DNA of 64,000 bases, taken from NCBI GenBank assembly GCA_963707965.1, contig CAVPRR010000007.1, positions 744,001-808,000 on the forward strand, in the 5' to 3' direction. This DNA comes from VRUE01 sp963707965 (GTDB taxonomy: Bacteria > Actinomycetota > Thermoleophilia > Solirubrobacterales > 70-9). Below are positions 16,831 to 25,893 of this stretch, in pieces. Every line of letters begins with the position of its first letter. Position 1 is the stretch's first letter. The notes under the pieces were generated by a model. That model did not search any database and was not told the DNA's origin. It saw only the letters and a program-made list of their open reading frames with translations. Both the position numbers and the translations under genes were made by a program.

Positions 16831-17767
16831 CGCCGACGAGGCGCTCCAGGCCGGCCTGCTCGATCGTGCGGCGCAGGCCCTCGCCCAACTCGACCTCCGG
16901 TTCCCAGCCGAGCAGGTCGCGGGCGCGGGTGATGTCCGGCTGGCGCTGCTGCGGATCGTCGACCGGCAGCGGCTCGTAGATGATCTCCGAGCGCGACTCG
17001 GTCACCTCGATCACGGTCTTCGCAAGCTCCAGAAGCGTGAACTCGTTGGGGTTGCCGATGTTGACCGGCAGGTGAACGTCGGACCCGGCCAGCGCGACGA
17101 TGCCGCGAATCAGGTCATCGACGTAGCAGAAGCTGCGTGTCTGGCTGCCGTCTCCGAACACGGTCAGGTTCTGGTCCTGGAGCGCCTGGCGCAAGAAGGT
17201 GGGAATGGCGCGCCCGTCGCGCGCTCTCATTCGCGGGCCAAAAGTATTGAAAATGCGAACAATCGAAGTGTTCACGCCCTGCTGGCGGTGGTAGGCCATC
17301 GTCAGCGCCTCCGCGTAGCGCTTCGCCTCGTCGTAGACGCCGCGCGGCCCGATCGGGTTGACGTGCCCCCAGTAGTCCTCCGTCTGCGGGTGGACCTTGG
17401 GGTCGCCGTACACCTCGCTGGTCGAGGCGAGCAGGAAGCGGGCGCGCTTGAACTTGGCGACGCCGAGCATGTGGTGCGTGCCGTGCGAGCCGACTTTGAG
17501 CGTGTGCAGCGGCAGCCGCAGGTAGTCGATCGGGCTGGCGGGCGAGGCGAGGTGGTAGACGAAGTCGACCTCCTCGGGGATGTCGACCCGTTCGGTGATG
17601 TCGATGTGGCGGAAATCGAAGGCGTCGGCGCGGATGTGCTCGATGTTCTGCAGCGAGCCGGTCTCCAGGTTGTCGATGCAGATGACCCGGTGACCCTGCT
17701 CCAGCAGGTGCTCGCAGAGGTGGGAGCCGAGGAAGCCGGCGCCGCCCGTGACCACGCAGGTGCTCAT
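16820..17767 (-). CDS. uxs: UDP-glucuronate decarboxylase (UDP-xylose synthase), extended SDR
   Basis: A 315-residue NAD-dependent extended SDR. It shows the Rossmann motif TGGAGFLGSHL at residues 7-17, the active-site Thr/Ser in STSEVYGDP, and YDEAK as the catalytic YxxxK. Text such as ASPIDYLRLPLHTLKVGS, YWGHVNPIGPRGVYDEAKR and RIFNTFGPRMRARDGRA is characteristic of UDP-glucuronic acid decarboxylase rather than GalE or RmlB. It would supply UDP-xylose for surface glycans. The stop codon lies in a tandem repeat shared with the mutA leader. Confidence 0.92.
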   Translation of the reverse strand: MSTCVVTGGAGFLGSHLCEHLLEQGHRVICIDNLETGSLQNIEHIRADAFDFRHIDITERVDIPEEVDFVYHLASPASPIDYLRLPLHTLKVGSHGTHHMLGVAKFKRARFLLASTSEVYGDPKVHPQTEDYWGHVNPIGPRGVYDEAKRYAEALTMAYHRQQGVNTSIVRIFNTFGPRMRARDGRAIPTFLRQALQDQNLTVFGDGSQTRSFCYVDDLIRGIVALAGSDVHLPVNIGNPNEFTLLELAKTVIEVTESRSEIIYEPLPVDDPQQRQPDITRARDLLGWEPEVELGEGLRRTIEQAGLERLVGATD

Positions 17768-17972
17768 CGCCGTCGATGCTACAGGGGTTTCCAGGACCCG
17801 GTGCGCGCCACCGATTCATGCAATTTCCGTGCTTTTCGACCGATCACCCGTCCAGTGGAGGGGAGAAACCAACCGGTTGAGGATCTTGCACTGGCATGTT
17901 TCGCCGATCGAGCTGAGCCGTGTATGGCGGGGGGCTGATCCTGACACGCAAGAAGTCGACCGGGAGGGCGCG

Positions 17973-19265
17973 ATGCGCCTGACCGAGCCGGAGACGCGAC
18001 CCGTCGTTGACGGGGCGGCCCGCAAGCGAGCCGCGGTCGAGATGATCGCGCACCACGAGCGTTCCCTGAAGCAGACGGCGCGGCGCTTCTCGCTGTGCGC
18101 GGACGACGCCGAGGACGCCTACCAGCGGGCGATGGAGATCCTGCTGACCAAAGCGCCCACCGAGCAACCGCGCGAACTGAGCCGCTGGACCCACACCGTG
18201 ATCAGGCACGAGGCGCTGGCGATCCGGCGCAACCGCGAGCGGCTGCTGGGAAACGTGGCGGCGCCGGAATCCGGGGAAGACAGCGGGACGGTGGATTGGG
18301 TGGAGCTGATCCCAGCTGCCGACGACGGACCGGACAGGCGGGTGGAGCGGCGAGAGAAGATCGCCCGCAGCCGCGAGGCCCTGCAGGCATTGAAGCCCGC
18401 CGAGCTGCGCGCGCTGACCCTGCTTGCGGAGGGCTATTCCTACGCCGAGATAGGCGAGATCACCGGCTTCAGCCCGACCAAGGTCAACCGCTGCCTGGCG
18501 GAGGGGCGGGAGCGATTCCGCAGCCTTGTGTCGCGCAGCGAAGACGGGAGTCGCTGCGCCGAGATGAGCCCGGTCCTCTCGGCGTTCTGCGACGGAGAGA
18601 CAAGCGCAGCGGAGGCCGCAGCCATACGGGAGCACCTGCGGGCCTGTGCCCACTGCCGCGCGGCGATGCGCGCCTACCGGGCGACCCCGGGCGCCGCCGC
18701 CGTGCTCATCCCGACGCTGCCGGCGTCGCGCTCGCTGCTGGACAGGGCACACGAGATCCTCACCGGGCTTCATCTTCGCCTGCCCGGAACGGGCGGTGCC
18801 GCCGACTCCACGATGGCGCAGGTCGCCGCAGCCGGCGGGACGCGCGGCGCCGGGATGGCAGCCATCGCGAAAGTGCTGGCCGTGTGCGCGGGTACGGCCG
18901 GGGGCGCGGCTGCCTGCGTGGCAGCGGGGGTTGTGCCAGCGCCGCTCGGCCTCGCACCGGACGACGTCAAGCAGCCGACGATCGAGCGCGTCTCCCCTGC
19001 CGCAATCGAAGCGTCCCCGAACGACTCCCCCACCTATGCTCCGGCGCCGCCGGCGGTCGACTCGGAATCCCAGCCGGAGCCGGCGCGGCGTGGAGCCGAA
19101 GCGAAGCAGCAGACCGAACGGCCGCCAACCGAACCGCCTCCTGCCGCAGCCGGAGCGGGCGCCGTCGAATACACGCCACCGGCGCCGGTGCCGGTCCCAA
19201 CACCGCCAACCAACGAACCGACGGAATCCTCGAGTGCCGGCGCGGCCGGAGAGTTCGGGCCATGA
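17973..19265 (+). CDS. ECF-type sigma factor fused to a zinc-finger anti-sigma-like and membrane region
   Basis: Start ATG 17973 follows GGGAGG by 5 nt. The 430-residue protein has sigma region 2 at about residues 30-90 and region 4 at 135-185 (LTLLAEGYSYAEIGEITG helix-turn-helix). It continues into a zinc-finger anti-sigma motif (CDGETSAAEAAAIREHLRAC, H221, C225, C228), a hydrophobic Ala/Gly segment at 293-325 that may cross the membrane, and a Pro/Glu-rich tail. Sigma and anti-sigma parts are usually separate proteins; here they form one chain. Its stop overlaps the start of the following secreted-protein gene (ATGA). Confidence 0.85.
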   Translation: MRLTEPETRPVVDGAARKRAAVEMIAHHERSLKQTARRFSLCADDAEDAYQRAMEILLTKAPTEQPRELSRWTHTVIRHEALAIRRNRERLLGNVAAPESGEDSGTVDWVELIPAADDGPDRRVERREKIARSREALQALKPAELRALTLLAEGYSYAEIGEITGFSPTKVNRCLAEGRERFRSLVSRSEDGSRCAEMSPVLSAFCDGETSAAEAAAIREHLRACAHCRAAMRAYRATPGAAAVLIPTLPASRSLLDRAHEILTGLHLRLPGTGGAADSTMAQVAAAGGTRGAGMAAIAKVLAVCAGTAGGAAACVAAGVVPAPLGLAPDDVKQPTIERVSPAAIEASPNDSPTYAPAPPAVDSESQPEPARRGAEAKQQTERPPTEPPPAAAGAGAVEYTPPAPVPVPTPPTNEPTESSSAGAAGEFGP

Positions 19266-21394
19266 GGAATGGGGGCATGAGACGGGTCGCGGCCCTTGCC
19301 CGGACCGCGCTCGCCACCCTGGCGACGGTTGCCATGCTCCCCGCGCCCGCCGCGGCCGGGGCAGGCCCGCCGCCACCGAGCAACCTCTGGGTCTCGGGGG
19401 GTGCGGATTCCTGGCACACCGACAACCGCTTCTATCTCTACTGGGAGAACTCCGTTCCCGAGGGAGAGCCATCGGTTGCCGCCGTCCACTACCGGGTTCG
19501 CAACTCCCTGGGTACGGTGGTCCTTGGCGAGACGCGAATCGGGGGGCCGGTGACGGCGGTCGAAATCGTCGGACTCCCCACCCCCGGGACATACGACGCC
19601 GAGGTCTGGCTCGAGGACGCCGCTGGCAACCAGGGGGCGGCGGCGGCGGCAAAGCTCCGCTTCGACAATGTCCGGCCCGGCGACGTCGCACCGCTCACGG
19701 CCCCCGGCTGGATCGGCCGTGCCGGGTTCCCCTACACGCTTCGCATAGGGCACCCCACCGGCGAATCGCCGCTTTCGGGCATCCGCGGCTATGCCGTCTC
19801 GCTCGACTTGGTGCCGAACGGCGATCCCTGCGCTGATGCGAAGCGCTGCACCGACGCGGAGACCGACCTGCACGGCGGCGCCGGCGACGACGCCTTATCG
19901 ATCGCCGGGTTGCCGGAGGGCGTGACCTACGTCCACGCGGTCGCCGTTTCGGGGTCGGGGATGAAGTCCGCGATCCCCGGCCACGCCATGCTCCAGGTTG
20001 ACATCACCGACCCGGTCACCGAATTGACCGGGATGCCGAGCGGCTGGGTGAACCAATCGGTCAGGCTCACCGCCACCGCCGGCGACACCGGTTCGGGAAT
20101 GGAGGTCACTGGGAGCCCCAGCCCCTTCACGGCGATCCAGATCGATGACGGAGCTCCGAGGATCGACGCAGGCGCCTCCGCCAGCGCGACGGTGATTGCC
20201 GGCGGCGTCCACCGGATCGCCTATTACGCACGCGATGCCGCCGGCAACGTCAACGACGGGAGCACCGCCAACACGACGGCCAACGCACCACCCTCGACAG
20301 CGGTGGTGAGGATCGACCGCGACGCGCCAGCGGTCGCGTTTGCGAACTCACAGGTCCCCGGAGACCCGGAGCTGATCCAGGTGAGGCTTCGCGACCCGCT
20401 CTCCGGGCCGAACCCGTCGCGGGGATGGATCGGTGTGCGACGGGTCGGTTCTGGCGACCGCTTCGAGCCGCTGCCCAGCGAGCCCGCCGGCAACGGACTG
20501 CCCGCAGGCGAAGGGCTGCAGGCCCGCTGGGACTCCGACGCCTACCCACCCGGTGACTACGAATTCTGGGCGATCGGCTACGACGGGGCGGGGAACGCGG
20601 CAACGACGACCCGACGCTCCGACGGCACGGCGATGGCCCTCTCGAACCCACTCAAGATCCCAACCACATTGCGGGTGGGCTTCGCCGGTCGCGCGGTGGC
20701 ACGGACCCGCTGCCTGCGCCGCGGCGCCCTCCACCACTGTCCCCGCGCAACGACCCAGGGGCTCGACCGGCAATGGAGGCTCGGCGGCAACGGTGGACTC
20801 CGCCTTGTCTCTTTTGGCCGCGGCATCCTGCTCCGCGGCCGCCTGATCGCCGGCATCAGCGCGCCGCTGGATGGCATGGCGGTGCGGATCGTCGAGCGGT
20901 TCTCCGCCGGGGCCAGACCAGCCGAGCGCGTCTCGACCGTGAGGACCGATGCCCACGGAGACTTCGCTATCCGGCTCCGGGCCGGGCCCAGCCGACAGGT
21001 CACCGCAGCATTCGAAGGAACGCCGGCGCTGACCCGTTCCGTCGCCCCTCCCGCCCAGCTCGGCGTGCGCAGCGGGGTGAGACTGCACGTCTCCTCGGCG
21101 GTGGCCACGATCGGCGGGCAACCGATCGTCTTCCGCGGTGCGGTCGCGGCTGCGCCGGAAGCAACCTCACCGGGCGGTAAGTCCGTGCAACTCCAGTTCC
21201 GCCTGCCCGGCCTTCCCTGGAGCGAGTTCCGCACGATCCAGACCAACCGTCGCGGTCACTTTCGGTATGCCTACCGTTTCAGCGACGACGATAGTCGCGG
21301 CGCCCGCTTCCAGTTCCGTGCCTACGTTCCCGCGCAACGCAACTGGCCCTATGAGCCGGCGGGCTCGAGGCCAGTGGCGGTGCGTGGGAAGTAG
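19262..21394 (+). CDS. Large secreted protein with Ig-like/fibronectin-like modules
   Basis: A 710-residue protein coupled to the sigma-factor gene by an ATGA overlap; ATG 19277 is an alternative start. It has a signal peptide (hydrophobic residues about 9-33). The chain contains beta-sandwich-like modules with the recurrent YYARDAAGNVND and EDAAGNQG text typical of bacterial Ig-like repeats. Near residues 535-710 it changes to modules such as GDFAIRLRAGPSRQVTAAFEGT and RGHFRYAYRFSDDDSRGARF, common in surface proteins of this class. It has no catalytic motif. Genetic coupling suggests that the adjacent sigma factor governs, or is governed by, this envelope protein. Confidence 0.8.
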   Translation: MRNGGMRRVAALARTALATLATVAMLPAPAAAGAGPPPPSNLWVSGGADSWHTDNRFYLYWENSVPEGEPSVAAVHYRVRNSLGTVVLGETRIGGPVTAVEIVGLPTPGTYDAEVWLEDAAGNQGAAAAAKLRFDNVRPGDVAPLTAPGWIGRAGFPYTLRIGHPTGESPLSGIRGYAVSLDLVPNGDPCADAKRCTDAETDLHGGAGDDALSIAGLPEGVTYVHAVAVSGSGMKSAIPGHAMLQVDITDPVTELTGMPSGWVNQSVRLTATAGDTGSGMEVTGSPSPFTAIQIDDGAPRIDAGASASATVIAGGVHRIAYYARDAAGNVNDGSTANTTANAPPSTAVVRIDRDAPAVAFANSQVPGDPELIQVRLRDPLSGPNPSRGWIGVRRVGSGDRFEPLPSEPAGNGLPAGEGLQARWDSDAYPPGDYEFWAIGYDGAGNAATTTRRSDGTAMALSNPLKIPTTLRVGFAGRAVARTRCLRRGALHHCPRATTQGLDRQWRLGGNGGLRLVSFGRGILLRGRLIAGISAPLDGMAVRIVERFSAGARPAERVSTVRTDAHGDFAIRLRAGPSRQVTAAFEGTPALTRSVAPPAQLGVRSGVRLHVSSAVATIGGQPIVFRGAVAAAPEATSPGGKSVQLQFRLPGLPWSEFRTIQTNRRGHFRYAYRFSDDDSRGARFQFRAYVPAQRNWPYEPAGSRPVAVRGK

Positions 21395-21470
21395 AGAAAC
21401 GGCTCAAGACCCCTCGGGTCCCGCTGGTCGCAATGGCGGGGTTTCGGATGGGGGACGAGAGCGGGACTGT

Positions 21471-21968
21471 CTAGCGGAGCGCGGAGAGCTGCTCGCCAAC
21501 CTGGTCGACCAGGTCCTGGGCGCGAGTGGTCTGCTCCTCGACCGCCTGGCGCACACGCTGCTCGACCTCGCTGCGGTTGCGCTTCAGCGTGGTTTTGACC
21601 GTGCGCTGCCGTTTGCGGGCCTCGCGCTCGACGCGGTTCCGGGTCTTCCTCGCTTCGGTGGCCGCCTTGCGACGGGCGGTGGCACCACGGCGCTCGGTGC
21701 GCTTTACGGTCCGTCGCAACCGGGTGCGGTAGGACTTGAGCTGTCTCTCGGCACCGGAGCGGTTGGTGAACGGGTCAACCAGCTCGGTGACACGGTCGGT
21801 GACCTCGAGAACGGCACCGACGTGAAGATCGACTGCCGTCTGGGCGAACGATTGGGCCTGGTCCTTGCGCGACGGGGCTGGTTTGGCGACTGGTTTAGCG
21901 ACTGGTTTTGCGCTTGCTTTGGATTTTGTGGTGCTGGTGGCTTTGGCTTTTCCTGCTTGCGTTGCCAT
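21471..21968 (-). CDS. Lys/Ala/Pro-rich, coiled-coil DNA-binding-like protein
   Basis: The 165-residue protein begins MATQAGKAKATSTTKSK, a histone H1-like basic tail with a KPVAKPVAKPA repeat. A helical region of alternating Arg/Lys and acidic residues follows (about 60-165, RLRRTVKRTERRGATARRKA). ATG 21968 is preferred because the upstream extension is not protein-like and GAAGGGA precedes it. The overall composition suggests a nucleoid-associated or granule-associated (phasin-like) protein; the two cannot be separated by eye. Two LexA-box-like sites lie 61-91 bp upstream (22029-22059), pointing to DNA-damage control and favouring a chromosome-linked role. Confidence 0.7.
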   Translation of the reverse strand: MATQAGKAKATSTTKSKASAKPVAKPVAKPAPSRKDQAQSFAQTAVDLHVGAVLEVTDRVTELVDPFTNRSGAERQLKSYRTRLRRTVKRTERRGATARRKAATEARKTRNRVEREARKRQRTVKTTLKRNRSEVEQRVRQAVEEQTTRAQDLVDQVGEQLSALR

Positions 21969-22028
21969 GGAGTTGATCCCTTCGATGAGTGGTGGAGTGG
22001 TGGCTGCCTCGGGACTGAGCGAGTGTAG

Positions 22029-22059
22029 CGAACATACGTTCTGCACGAACACCTGTTCT
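22029..22059. promoter_or_regulatory. Two tandem SOS (LexA) box-like operators
   Basis: CGAACATACGTTCT (22029-22042) matches 13 of 14 positions of the Gram-positive SOS box CGAACRNRYGTTYC. CGAACACCTGTTCT (22046-22059) matches 12 of 14. They are 17 bp apart and lie 61-91 bp upstream of the minus-strand gene starting at 21968. A TACACT box (22022-22027 read on the minus strand) directly follows the first site, so bound repressor would cover the promoter. Confidence 0.55.
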
Positions 22060-22079
22060 AAACTCGCCCCCGGAATCGG

Positions 22080-22892
22080 TTACTGAGCGGCGCGGACCGT
22101 GGCCAGCCCGCGCGCGCCTGCGGCGGCGGCGATCGGGTAGCGAGCGTCGAGGCCAAGCTCGGCCTCGTTTCGCGGAAGGTCGCCGAAGGCGACCTCGCCG
22201 CCCGCCTCGGTGACGATCAGCTGCGCGGCGGCAGCGTCAACCGAACGGCAGGGGCGCAGGCTGAGCATCCCATCGAATCGGCCGGCGGCCACATAGGAGA
22301 CCGTGATCGCGATCGATCCGACCACGCGCAGGCGATAGACCTGACCGGCAAGCGCCTCGAGCGCCGGCGATGCCCACTCGGGCTCGGCCGACTCGACACC
22401 GAGCACCTCCAGCCTGGCGCTGTCCGCAGCAACCCGGATCGGCTCGTTGCCCAGCCGCGCACCGGCCCCCCGGCGGGCGGTGAACTCCTCCCCGGCGCCG
22501 AAGTCGTAGACGTAGCCGAACTCGACGTCCGCCATAGAAGGGCCAGAAGCCACCGCGACGCTGAGGCTGTGCGACGGCAGGGTTCGGCGGGCGTTGAGCG
22601 AGCCGTCGATCGGGTCGACCACGACCCTTGCGGTGCCGCCAGAGCCGAAGCAGATCTCACCGCGCTCCTCCGAGACGGCGACGAACGACGCCCCGGAGGC
22701 GGCCAGCTCGTCGAGCTCCGCAAAGACCGCGTCCTCGCAGAGCCGGTCGATCGCCAGGGTGCGGTCGCCGCCCTTGCCGACCCCCTCATACACGGTGCGC
22801 GCCGCGATTCCGGGCGTTCGCTCGAAGACGTCGCGCTGGGCCGCGACAACGCGGCGGCAGATCCCCAGCCAATCTGCGGAGAGAACCTCCAT
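22080..22892 (-). CDS. Inositol monophosphatase family protein
   Basis: A 270-residue magnesium-dependent phosphatase of the IMPase superfamily. The metal site DPIDGSLN is present near residue 90, an EE pair in SEERGEICF occurs before it, and the C-terminal motif appears as CRSVDAAAAQLIVTEAGG (usual form WDxAAG). The substitution of the usual WD by RSVD suggests a substrate different from inositol phosphate, for example fructose-1,6-bisphosphate or 3'-phosphoadenosine phosphate. The start at ATG 22892 lacks a clear Shine-Dalgarno. It is divergent from the helicase/nuclease gene at 22991. Confidence 0.85.
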   Translation of the reverse strand: MEVLSADWLGICRRVVAAQRDVFERTPGIAARTVYEGVGKGGDRTLAIDRLCEDAVFAELDELAASGASFVAVSEERGEICFGSGGTARVVVDPIDGSLNARRTLPSHSLSVAVASGPSMADVEFGYVYDFGAGEEFTARRGAGARLGNEPIRVAADSARLEVLGVESAEPEWASPALEALAGQVYRLRVVGSIAITVSYVAAGRFDGMLSLRPCRSVDAAAAQLIVTEAGGEVAFGDLPRNEAELGLDARYPIAAAAGARGLATVRAAQ

Positions 22893-22990
22893 CGGGCGGG
22901 ATGCTAGTGCCGTGCCGGCCAACCTTCGCCCGGATGACACGCGTGGCCGTGGGAACCAACCATCTGGGTGAGCCGCGCTAGCGTTGGGCA

Positions 22991-25858
22991 ATGGACTTGA
23001 GTCCGGGACAGGAGCGGGTGATCCAGCACGGCGATGGCCCGCTGCTGCTGCTCGGAAGGGCTGGCACCGGTAGAACCGAGGCGCTGGCACGCCGCCTGGC
23101 GCGGCTGGCCGGCGAGGGCATCGGCCCTGAGCGCGTGCTGGTCCTGACTTCGACCCGGGCCACCGCACAGCGGCTGCGCGAGCGGGTCGAGGCTCTGTTC
23201 GACCGCTCTCACGAGGAGCTCTGGGTCGGCACCTGGGGGGCAATCGGCGAGCGGCTGCTGCGCGAGCACTCCGATGCCGCCGGGCTCGACCCGTTCTTCG
23301 AGGTGCTCGGTCCCGCCGAGCGGCTGGCGATGCTGCTCGACCGGCTGAACGAGCTGCCGCTGCGCCAGCACGAGATTCGCGGCAACCCGGCGCGCCTGCT
23401 GACCCACCTCCTCGAGCAGATCGATGCGCTGAAGGCAGGCTCCAACCCTCCCGAGCCCGAGCTCGCCGAGCTCTACGCCGCCCACGATCGCATCGTCGCA
23501 GCGTCCGGCAGCCTCGACAGCGGCGACGTCTTCCTCACCCTGAGCAAGCTGCTGGCCGAGAGTGCCGACGTCCGCCAGGCGATCGCGGACCGGTTCCTCC
23601 ACGTCATGGTCGATGAGCTCGAGGACACCACCGCGGCGCAGCGGGCCATCCTCGTCACCCTCTCCCAACAGCACCCGAACCACCTCTACGCCCTGGAGGG
23701 CGCTGCCTCAAGCGCTTCACCCCCAGACCTGACCGCATGGTTCAGCAACCTTCACCCCGGGGGCGAGGTGATCGAGCTGGAGGGCCGGTTCCGCGACCCG
23801 TCCGTCCGCTTCTGGCGGTGCAGCAACGAGCGAGCGCAGGCGCAGGCTGTTGCCCGCGAGGCCGAGCATCTGCTGGCAGGCGGGACGCCTCCCGAAGCCA
23901 TCTGCGTGGTCATCGACGAACCGGGACTCCGGGGCCGGGTGGTCTCGGCGGCGATGGAGGAACGGGGCATCCCGCTCCACCTGTCCGGACCGGGCGCCCT
24001 CTTCCAGCGGCCCGAGGTTCGCGACGCGATCGCCTGGTTGCGAGTGCTCGCCGACCCGGCCGACTCCGCCGCCGCGGCGCGGGCGCTGACCAGGCCACCG
24101 ATCGAGCTTCGCTCCGCCGACCTGGCGCGGCTGACGACGATCGCCCGGCGCCGCAGCCTGGACATGGTGTCCGCCTGCAGAGCCGCGCTCGAGAACCCGG
24201 AGACGCCGCCCGAGGCGGGCGAGCGAATCCAGTCCTTCCTGAAACTTCACGGAGCGGCCTCGCAGGCGATGGAGGAGCGGCGCGCCGACGTCTTCGTGCG
24301 AAGGCTGATCGAGCGGGTCGGTCTGCGGCGCCAGCGGCTCTTCGCGGCGGAGCCGGAGGTCGCGGAACGCCTGCTCGGGCTCTCGCGGCTGGCCGAGCTG
24401 GCAGCCGCCTGGGCGCGGCGTGAGCCACATGGCTCCACCCGCGACTTCGTCCGCCATCTCAGCGCCATCTCCGACGCCGGGGTCGAGCCGGCCGGCGTCG
24501 CAGAGCCTCCGGTGCCGGGAGCCGTCCAGGGCGTGGGCCGCAATGCGGTCAAGGGGATGGAGTTCGAGCACGTCTTCGTGCTCGACCTGGAGCGCGGCGC
24601 CGGCACCGAGCGAATCGGGTGGCCGGGCCGGGCCGGGCTCGTTCTCTCCCGGGTCGAGCGGGACAGCGAGGGGGAGGTGCTTCCCTCGCGGTTCTTCGAG
24701 GACGCCCTGGCGGCGGCGAGCACGCGCGAGGAGCTCCACGAGGAGGAGCTGTTCGGCCCGGCCGAGGGCCTGCACGCCACCTACCGCATGCTCCGCGAGA
24801 AGGTGCTGGAGGAATCATGGCGGGCGGGACGGCAGCTCTCGGAGCCGCGGCTCGACACCGCGGTCGACATCGACCGGGCGATGGCTCGCTACCTGGAGCT
24901 GCTGAAGCTCGCCGCCCTTGCGCAGCGACCCGGAGACGAAGCAACCGCGGAAGCCCTCGAGGCCGTCAACGGACTGCTTCGCCAGGTTGCCACGCCCGGG
25001 CAGCAGGCGGAGCTGGAGGCGTCCCAACTCGACTCCTTCCTGCTCGAATCCGAGCGCGACCGCGACAGCCGCCGCAAGCTGATCGCCGCCCGCGAGGAAC
25101 GCTCGCTGAGGGACTTCCTACCGCTCCGCAGCGACGGGGCGCTGAGCCTCTCGGCCTCTGACCTGGACCTCTACCTGACCTGCCCGCTGAAGTACAAGTT
25201 CGCGCGGGTCTTCGGAATCCCCCAGGAGCCGACGATCAACCAGCGCTTCGGCATCCTCATCCACAACGTTCTCGAGCGCTACCACAAGGAGGCCGAGGGC
25301 GAGGAGGATGGGTTGGGTCGCCTGATGAGCCTCTTCGAGGTGGGCTGGCAGCGTTCCGGCTTCGGCTCCAGCGACGACGAGCTGCAGTTCCGCGACCGGG
25401 CGCTGGAGGCACTGCGCCTGTACTGGGAGCAGGAGAGCCACTCCGAAAGCGAACCGGTCTGGCTGGAGCGCAAGTTCGACATCCGGATCGGCGAGCACCA
25501 CGTGCGCGGAAGGATCGACCGGGTCGACCGCCTTCCGGGCGGTGGATACGAGCTGATCGACTACAAGACCGGCGAGCGAAAGAGCGAGGCCGACCTGGAG
25601 ACCGATTTGCAGCTCGCCCTGTACCGCTTCGCGGCCCGCGAGGCGTGGGACCTGGAGGCCGAGACCGGAAGCTATTACTACGTGCTCGACGCCGAGAAGG
25701 TTGCGACGCCGACCAAGCCCGACGACGCGGAGCGGGTCGAACAGACGGTGCTTCAGGTCGGGGAGGGAGTCCTCGCCGAGGACTTCGAGCCGCGTCCCTC
25801 GCCGAGCGTCTGCAGCTGGTGCGACTACCGCCTGATCTGCCCCGCGGCGGAGAGCTGA
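22991..25858 (+). CDS. UvrD/AddB-like protein: degenerate helicase region with Fe-S PD-(D/E)XK nuclease
   Basis: A 955-residue protein of the UvrD/RexB/Adn group. The N-terminal Walker A reads GRAGTGRTEAL (residues 22-32), with Arg28 (codon AGA) where Lys is essential for ATP hydrolysis. The DEAD-like box reads MVDELEDT instead of VDEFQDT, and the GDDDQSIY motif is missing. A late helicase motif is partly kept (AVKGMEFEHVFVLDLERG). The C-terminal nuclease is intact: GRIDRVD then DYKTGE near residues 838-860. Cysteines in LTCPLKYK (about 731) and SVCSWCDYRLICP (about 938-950) fit a 4Fe-4S clamp. It may pair with an active helicase subunit outside the window to resect double-strand breaks. Confidence 0.88.
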   Translation: MDLSPGQERVIQHGDGPLLLLGRAGTGRTEALARRLARLAGEGIGPERVLVLTSTRATAQRLRERVEALFDRSHEELWVGTWGAIGERLLREHSDAAGLDPFFEVLGPAERLAMLLDRLNELPLRQHEIRGNPARLLTHLLEQIDALKAGSNPPEPELAELYAAHDRIVAASGSLDSGDVFLTLSKLLAESADVRQAIADRFLHVMVDELEDTTAAQRAILVTLSQQHPNHLYALEGAASSASPPDLTAWFSNLHPGGEVIELEGRFRDPSVRFWRCSNERAQAQAVAREAEHLLAGGTPPEAICVVIDEPGLRGRVVSAAMEERGIPLHLSGPGALFQRPEVRDAIAWLRVLADPADSAAAARALTRPPIELRSADLARLTTIARRRSLDMVSACRAALENPETPPEAGERIQSFLKLHGAASQAMEERRADVFVRRLIERVGLRRQRLFAAEPEVAERLLGLSRLAELAAAWARREPHGSTRDFVRHLSAISDAGVEPAGVAEPPVPGAVQGVGRNAVKGMEFEHVFVLDLERGAGTERIGWPGRAGLVLSRVERDSEGEVLPSRFFEDALAAASTREELHEEELFGPAEGLHATYRMLREKVLEESWRAGRQLSEPRLDTAVDIDRAMARYLELLKLAALAQRPGDEATAEALEAVNGLLRQVATPGQQAELEASQLDSFLLESERDRDSRRKLIAAREERSLRDFLPLRSDGALSLSASDLDLYLTCPLKYKFARVFGIPQEPTINQRFGILIHNVLERYHKEAEGEEDGLGRLMSLFEVGWQRSGFGSSDDELQFRDRALEALRLYWEQESHSESEPVWLERKFDIRIGEHHVRGRIDRVDRLPGGGYELIDYKTGERKSEADLETDLQLALYRFAAREAWDLEAETGSYYYVLDAEKVATPTKPDDAERVEQTVLQVGEGVLAEDFEPRPSPSVCSWCDYRLICPAAES

Positions 25859-25893
25859 CCGACTTCAGACCCTTCGTCTGGCGATGTCCCCGC

